A program made the translations under genes and the position numbers. Shown here piece after piece: positions 46,800-52,636 of a DNA stretch of 52,636 nt. This DNA comes from Silene noctiflora (taxonomy: Eukaryota; Streptophyta; Magnoliopsida; Caryophyllales; Caryophyllaceae), in the NCBI GenBank assembly GCA_009801015.1, contig VHZZ01000689.1, forward strand, positions 142,640 through 195,275, given 5' to 3'. Under the pieces are notes generated by a model. That model was not told the origin of the DNA. It ran no database searches and saw only the letters and a program-made list of their open reading frames with translations. How positions within the stretch are numbered: the stretch's first letter is position 1; each line of letters starts with the position of its first letter.

Positions 46800-47172
46800 T
46801 TTTTTTTGGGTGCGAAAGAGGGGCAAGCCCCGAGAAATTAGTTATTAGCTATTAAAGGGGAATAACAACCCTAAATATGTCTTCCCGAAAAATAGAACAC
46901 AAATCATTAAAAGGAACATCTAAATGCGTAGGAATAGTACTAGAGGAGACCCCTCTATTAGCTAGTAAATCAGCGGCCTTATTTGCCTCTCTGTAGTTGT
47001 GCTCCAACTTTACCGTCCATTGGCTATCTCTAATTAACTCCCGGCACCGTTTGACTATGACTTTCAATTGCTCATCAATTCTTTTATAAAAAATTCGTCT
47101 TAAACCATTTGGCCGAATCCAAAATGAGAAAAATCCCAACTTAACACTTAAAATATACTTCCCTTGTTGCAA
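46800..47172 (-). pseudogene. 3' end of a LINE: C-terminal RNase H-like domain remnant
   Basis: The minus-strand frame (46852-47172) encodes CRELIRDSQWTVKLEHNYRE, then ANKAADLLANRG. This is the C-terminal part of the RNase H-like domain found at the end of plant L1-type LINE ORF2 proteins (the REaN..AD.LA signature). After its stop comes GGGGCTTGCCCCTCTTTCGC and an A run (minus strand, ending about 46799), which fits a LINE 3' UTR and tail. The rest of ORF2 is missing, so the copy is strongly 5'-truncated. The N-terminal 35 codons of the frame are not recognisable. A target duplication was not found. Confidence 0.75.
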
Positions 47173-47245
47173 TAGTTTATTTTACTTTTTATACTTTAAT
47201 CAAGGGAGTAGTCAATTTTGACAACTTGATATGCTATAGTAAATA

Positions 47246-47764
47246 TCTATAGCATATAATTAAAAGGCTAACTTAACTCATTTAATTTTATTCCACATCA
47301 TCTTAACACATTTAATTTTATTNCANATGGGATTTGTACATTAATTAATTTCTATCATTTTTATTTATGGAATAATAACAATTAAATTTATACAATACAA
47401 TATAGTTAAAGGCTAACTAAAGGATTATAATTAATTTTAGTTATTATTTGATTATACAAATACCATAATAAAAAAAATTAGAATAACAAAAAACCATTCA
47501 AAATAAAAAACCGCGAAATGTCTCAAAATTTGATAATTTTAACCCTTAAAAAGTAAACGAGGATTAAATTGGAAAACAAATAAAGGGGGTTGACAGTNGT
47601 CATAGTACGGAGTATTACCGTGTTATTATGTTTAATTTTCATAATTTACATCTTATTTTATCATTTGTCGTGTTTCTAAATAATTCGTGTTTATANAAGT
47701 AGTATTAACCAAAAGAGAAAAACTTATATAAGACCCGTGATTTTTTCACGGGTTTCAAAACTAG
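47246..47764 (+). mobile_element. Short non-autonomous Helitron, both ends present
   Basis: Starts TCTATAGCATATAATT after a host A. It ends with hairpin ACCCGTGATTTTTTCACGGG (47733-47752), a spacer and CTAG (47761-47764) before a host T. The first 50 bases match the Helitron at 4622, including the repeated 'catttaattttattcca' word. It is 519 bp, noncoding, with several ambiguous bases. Confidence 0.8.
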
Positions 47765-49388
47765 TTGACATATTAAAACAATAATTTTATTTTTTGAGGA
47801 ACATATTAAAAACAATTATTAGGTTAGTATTACTGTACTAGGGTACATAAAAGTTGTAAAATTTTAAAATAATTTAGTTGCGTTTTTAAAGTCTCCTGAG
47901 AGACTGTCTCTCACTACATCAATGAGAGACAATCATTAAATAAACTAAAAACTAACAAAAAATAAAAAAAATAAAAAATAAATAAAAATGATATCTACCT
48001 CTTATGAGAGAGGTCTCTCACTAACACTAATGAGAAACCGTCTCTCTTAAAAATTTGTGTTAATCGTATAATGGTTAGTGTTATATAAAAGATGGTTTTT
48101 TACACAATCTGTGTCTTTTTACTTAAAATGTCATCACTAAGAAAAATGGGTCAATCGACTCAGTAAAATGAAAAATACATGAAGCATATATAAATGGATC
48201 AGGCCCAAATGTTTTGATCGCAAAATTAGTGAAAATCCATGGACAATCGACCCAATAATGAAATTTGTGGATAAATGGGCTGTTTAGTAAACTAACTATA
48301 ACTACCTAAATCACTCGAAACGAGACAAATAATTTTGTGCAATTGTAAAATTAACCCCTGACTTAAATAATAATTGAAATTAAACCCGTTTATCAAAATT
48401 TCAAGAGAAAATCAATTTATCATATCACAAAAGTAAAAATGATTATATTCTTACGAAAAATACAAAATAAAAGTTTTATAAAAAAAACAACATAAATTAG
48501 ATAAAATTAAATTAAAAATATTTTACGAAAATCAAATAATTTATTATTTTTTATATGAAGTACAGATTTTTCAAATTTTTGCATTGCAAAATATTTTGTT
48601 AAGTAGTTAGGCCAAAAACCAGAAGTAAGAATAAAAGATTTTCATAACAAACAATACAATAAAAGGGTAAAAGAATATTCAAAATTTTCTATTTTTCAAC
48701 ATTTCAAAAAAAATTTACATATAAAATTGTTAATTGTTTTTTTTTTTCCAAAAAATTATACCGAATTACATACGTATAAAAAAAATGGTTTTAGTATGTA
48801 ATACGTATGATTTTAGTATGTTATTTGTATACGTGTCGATATAGCTGTTTGTATATGATGATATTTTGGTGAGATTTTCAATTTTCATAAATTCATAGTC
48901 CCTAAAATCATCTCCAAGAGCAGCATGATAGGCTGATAGCCATGTAAAACTCCCTACATACGCCGACTTCCGAATGGATCATCAAAGTGCATAGACCGCA
49001 ACAATCATCGAGTTTGTTGATTATCCGTCAGCTGAGCTATGATCTATTCTTGTCGAGGATATTCTTGGGGTAGTTATTCCCCGTATAATAGCCACTTCAG
49101 TTTCGGGATTCGTTTCTTTTGCACCAAAAACAAAAAAAAAAACTAATTTTGAATCATATTATTCGCCAAGGACGCCATCAACAATTAACCGGCTTGCTTT
49201 TTTTTTTTTTCTTTTTTTCTCAAACAATCGATTTAAGGTAATTAAAAGAGTAATTAACTTTAAAATTAACTTTTAATTTAAATTTTATTTTGGCTGATCT
49301 TTTATATCAAATATTAACATGTTAAAACAATTATTTGGCCAGTGTTATATAAAAGATGGCTCAATATAAAATCTTGTTGTATATTATA
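47765..49388. other. AT-rich intergenic DNA, nothing recognised
   Basis: Contains an imperfect inverted pair near 47895-48045 ('tgagagactgtctctcacta' and 'gagaaaccgtctctct'), perhaps a decayed MITE. No genes seen. Confidence 0.45.
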
Positions 49389-49475
49389 CTTCATTCATCC
49401 CAATCATTTGTTTGCCTTCGATTAGAATAACCAACAAAGATTTAAAAAATACAAACAAATAATTTGGACAAATAG
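49389..49475. repeat. Stowaway-like fragment
   Basis: 'cattcatcccaatcatttgt', 'ttgccttcgattagaataac' and 'caacaaagatt...aaacaaataatttgga' match the consensus layout of the short relics in CUL3 intron 1. One end is missing or decayed. Confidence 0.45.
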
Positions 49476-49479
49476 AGAA

Positions 49480-49836
49480 TTTTTTTTTCGTATCAATGGA
49501 CTTTGAATCTAGTTGTCCCTAATGGACATGGACAATGAAACTCAATGTCTCTATTCATTAGGGACATTGATTGTGGGTGTCTCTTATAGACAAGGACAAT
49601 GAAACTCATTTTCATTGTCCCTATCCCACACCGACACCCAAATTCAATGTCCATGCCCATAAGAGACACCCACAATCAACGTCCCACACTAATGGAACGC
49701 GTACATTCATATTCTATCCCAAACCTGACGTTAGGTATTAATGTCTCTGTCCATTAAGGACATTGAGTTTCATTGTCTATGTTAATTAGGGACAACTAGA
49801 TTCAAAGTCCATTGATATGAAAAAAAAAAAAAAAAA
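49480..49836. mobile_element. Long fold-back element with nested inverted repeats
   Basis: Outer arms: 'cgtatcaatggactttgaat' (49489) onward pairs with '...attcaaagtccattgatatg' (to 49819) over about 80 bases, including 'ctagttgtccctaat' and 'acaatgaaactcaatgtc'. The arms even extend into a T9 run on the left and an A17 run on the right. A second inverted pair lies inside: 'gattgtgggtgtctcttata' (about 49570) against 'ataagagacacccacaatca' (about 49660). Almost the whole 340 bp can fold back. The superfamily is not assigned; long arms would suit a Mutator-like MITE. No target duplication seen. Confidence 0.8.
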
Positions 49837-49839
49837 TAC

Positions 49840-51460
49840 AATTCAATTCATACTATACAAGCAATGATTCAACGTTAACAAATGTGAATTTCTTGGAGAG
49901 ATCTTAACGTCCGATTCATACTAGGCAATATCCGATTCAATCGAAAAAAATTATTAGGCAATGTCCGATTTAAACGAAAAAAAATTACATTTTTTTTTTA
50001 ATTTATTGATGATTCGTCGCTATCCGTTGATTTAGATAATTCGTTATTTGACATTGAATCCGATTAACAAAATCTTGATTTTTTCTTTAAAAAAAAATTG
50101 TTGTTTGGGAGGACTTGGGAGAGAATAGGGTAGAGAGAGAGTGAGCAAGGGTAATAATGATCTTTTTTTTAAAACGTCGACGATTTGTTACATAACATCG
50201 ACGACGTTTCAGACCCCCTTAATCAGCTACTTCTACAATCTACCACCCGCAGGTTGGCTCTGTCACTAATCAAAGTGATCACTTGATAAATTCAGTAGGA
50301 ACTATTATCGTTAGACTTTTATTGTACCTCTGAACAAGGCTTCGAAAATGAAGGGACGTAACAACCTAACTAGTTTACCTTAAGACGGCGGTATCGGTCC
50401 TAATTATAAAACGTGTCAAATATCATTTTATATGGCCGGGGAAAATAAGACAAATTTTTTTATTTTTCTCAATATATTATGCTTTTGACTTATTTCTTTT
50501 CATATGAGTATATTTAACTTGTCTTAACCTTAAGACGAATATACGGTCTAGCTGACTACTGAGTGAATGCATGTGAGTACGTGACTAGTAAGTCGTCGTC
50601 AATGTACACTTCTGCTCTTGTCTGATTATAAGTTAGTTACAATGATTTCTGATGTTCTCTTTCAGTCTTTCGAACGGAAAAACATGAAACATTTTATCAG
50701 ATTAAATGTTGATGATAATTGATAAACTGTTCTATTTTGGTAAATTTCCAAATAATTCGGTGGAATGATTTTTATGAGATGTAAAATCACAAATTTTCCC
50801 TCTAAAAAACATCTTTTTAAATAAGAAAGCTATTAATAATATAATTGTATTCACTAATAAGGAAATTAATAATTATAATGTATTTATTATATAATTATTT
50901 TCATTAAAATTTATATTTTCATCAAATTATATAATTTTCAATAAACACTAAACTATAATATTTTAATTAAAGTATAAATAATACTATTATTAAATAAGGA
51001 AATAAATGAAACTTCCCTTCATTAACTATTATTCCTTCAACAAATATATAATCTTTTCATTAAACTCTAAAACTAAAATATTTTAGTTAAAATAAAGTAA
51101 AATTATAAATTAACAATTTGCTATAATAATTTGCTAAATTGTTCATTAGTGTTATTATTAGATAATGATTTTAGGCATACTCACTTTGTATACTATAAAC
51201 CTCTAAATATTATTATTAGATAGAGAATTCATTAAAATAATTTGAGAAATAATTTAAAAAANAAAATCATTATTATAGGCAAAAAAATTATATTCATTAA
51301 AATACATATTTCATGATTATACTCAATTCGATATCATGATTAGTTTTGCATATCAATTTTGTTCTCAAATCAAAATTAAATGAGGTGAAATATAAAAATT
51401 AAAGAGTTGTCTATTTAAAATNTATAAATAATATATTAAAAAAGTAAAATTCTTATATAT
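49840..51460. other. AT-rich intergenic DNA
   Basis: Homopolymer A and T runs and very AT-rich DNA (50780-51460) that probably forms the body of the Helitron ending at 51492. No coding frame or RNA gene seen. Confidence 0.45.
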
Positions 51461-51492
51461 ACCGCGCATGTATTGCGCAGGATCTAAACTAG
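51461..51492 (+). mobile_element. Helitron 3' end
   Basis: 'accgcgcatgtattgcgcag' with pairing CGCGCA/TGCGCA-type arms, then GATCTAAACTAG followed by T. Nearly identical to the terminus at 23496-23527. The body extends left, perhaps from about 50796, but the start was not fixed. Confidence 0.6.
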
Positions 51493-52358
51493 TTATTAAT
51501 TAATTAGTCGACGTAGTTCATTCGTTGGCCTTCAAAACATAAATTTAACGTTTGATAATCCGTTCGCATCAAGTTTACAAGTCGTCATCAGTTTAGGTTA
51601 GGTCGATTTCGCGGATCTGGTTCACTCTAATTCGATTCGGGTTAGGGTCACCAGTCACCACCTCTAGAGTCTAGACATATGGGACCCAAATTAAATTGAC
51701 TATTCTTACACGGGAAACGAAGTGAGTATAATGGGGGCCACAATAAACTAAGGTTAGCTATACTCAATTGGGACATTGGGTACGTAAGCAACAACCAAGG
51801 TATAAGAATCCGAGCTTATATGTATTTTTTTTGAGCTAATGCAAAGTTCATATTTTTAATGTGTAATTGGATGAGATCGGATACTTTCTAATAAAACTCA
51901 TATTCTTTAACATAAAGCTCGGATACTTTATTACAAAGTTCAGATTCTACACCGTACAACAGGTACAACTGGTTGTATAGTCCATAAATTACTATGTAAG
52001 TCATCTTCTAGCATCGTGCTCTTTAGATTTTCCTGCAAATCAAAACGTAATGGCTTGAACATGTTCGATCTTAGGCATAGGACAAAACTGAAAACGAAAG
52101 CTCGTTTTTATGTCAATTTACTAGTTCATGTCTAATTGGTTACTCTTGATTTTGGATATCTTTGGATATTTTATGGTCCCCCAAGGTAAATTAATTAACT
52201 TATGGATACATGGATTTTGGTAATTAATTATTAGTCCAATAATATATGGAGTACTTAATTTCTTATATACCACATAAAATGAGATAAATTTACGTGTTTG
52301 ATCATCTTTTTAATTAACTTAACGTAAAATCAATTAACTTAGTCTCACACGTGAGTTC
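51493..52358. other. Intergenic DNA, nothing recognised
   Basis: Contains loose repeats of 'aaagctcggatac.tta' (51880-51950). No gene or element ends identified. Confidence 0.45.
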
Positions 52359-52636
52359 CACTACAAGAAAAGCGAAACCGGACGACAGTCAAAAGGCGAC
52401 GGAAAAGGTAGACGCCAATTTGGCGACTGAAACAAACAGTTGGGCGACTGAGTTCAGTCGCCAATTTGACGACTACCAACCCATACATTTTGGCGACTAC
52501 CTTAAGTGTCGAGCGACTGATTTCAGTCGCCAATTTGGCGTCTACTTAAGGCAGTCGCCAATTCAGTCGCTAAGAAAACTTCACCAAATCAGAAACTCGC
52601 GAGTCTTCCCCTCACTTTACCAAATCCAAAAATTAA
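52359..52636. mobile_element. Terminal part of a CACTA (En/Spm) transposon, cut by window end
   Basis: Starts CACTACAAGAAAAGCG, the classic CACTA terminal inverted repeat. It is followed by many subterminal copies of GGCGACTG and its complement CAGTCGCC between 52395 and 52575, the transposase-binding repeats typical of this superfamily. The 3-bp target would be TTC on this side. The rest lies beyond the window, so coding capacity is unknown. The 62-codon frame here is repeat-derived. Confidence 0.85.

Overview
The window is nuclear DNA from a flowering plant, almost certainly a eudicot. It has AT-rich intergenic DNA, GT-AG introns, six recognisable host genes and many small transposons. Repeats carrying GACCCG/GGGTC and CTCGATCGAGTA words remind me of Caryophyllales (pink family and relatives), but that placement is a weak inference. 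A run of 715 N (25978-26692) is an assembly gap.

Left gene block (about 0.8-17.7 kb). A seven-exon MOG1-type Ran-binding protein gene lies on the minus strand, divergent from a two-exon CULLIN3 gene on the plus strand. CULLIN3 converges on a seven-exon DUF616/MUCI70-type putative Golgi glycosyltransferase gene on the minus strand. I assembled all three exon by exon; reading phase is kept across every junction. Middle (17.7-28.7 kb): no host gene, but a candidate solo LTR, a 167-bp tandem duplication, SINEs, Helitron ends, the gap, and a three-layer nest of small DNA transposons.

Second gene block (28.7-40.9 kb). An intronless class I TCP transcription factor gene (+) is followed by a three-exon gene for a GCD1-like mitochondrial protein (+), whose first intron holds two separate tandem duplications. 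This converges on a SKIP11-like F-box/kelch gene (-). Right end (41-52.6 kb): no host gene; two related short Helitrons, a SINE with target-site duplication, hAT-type MITEs, a LINE 3' end, a long fold-back element, a 75-base A tract and the end of a CACTA transposon.

The genes are ordinary conserved plant genes with no shared pathway: nuclear transport, ubiquitin ligation (CUL3 scaffold; the F-box protein would serve CUL1 SCF complexes), wall polysaccharide synthesis, growth transcription and mitochondrial function. I found no new multi-gene system. The most informative material is the repeat layer: nested MITEs, Helitrons with both ends intact, SINEs with recognisable target duplications, and segmental duplications in and near genes.
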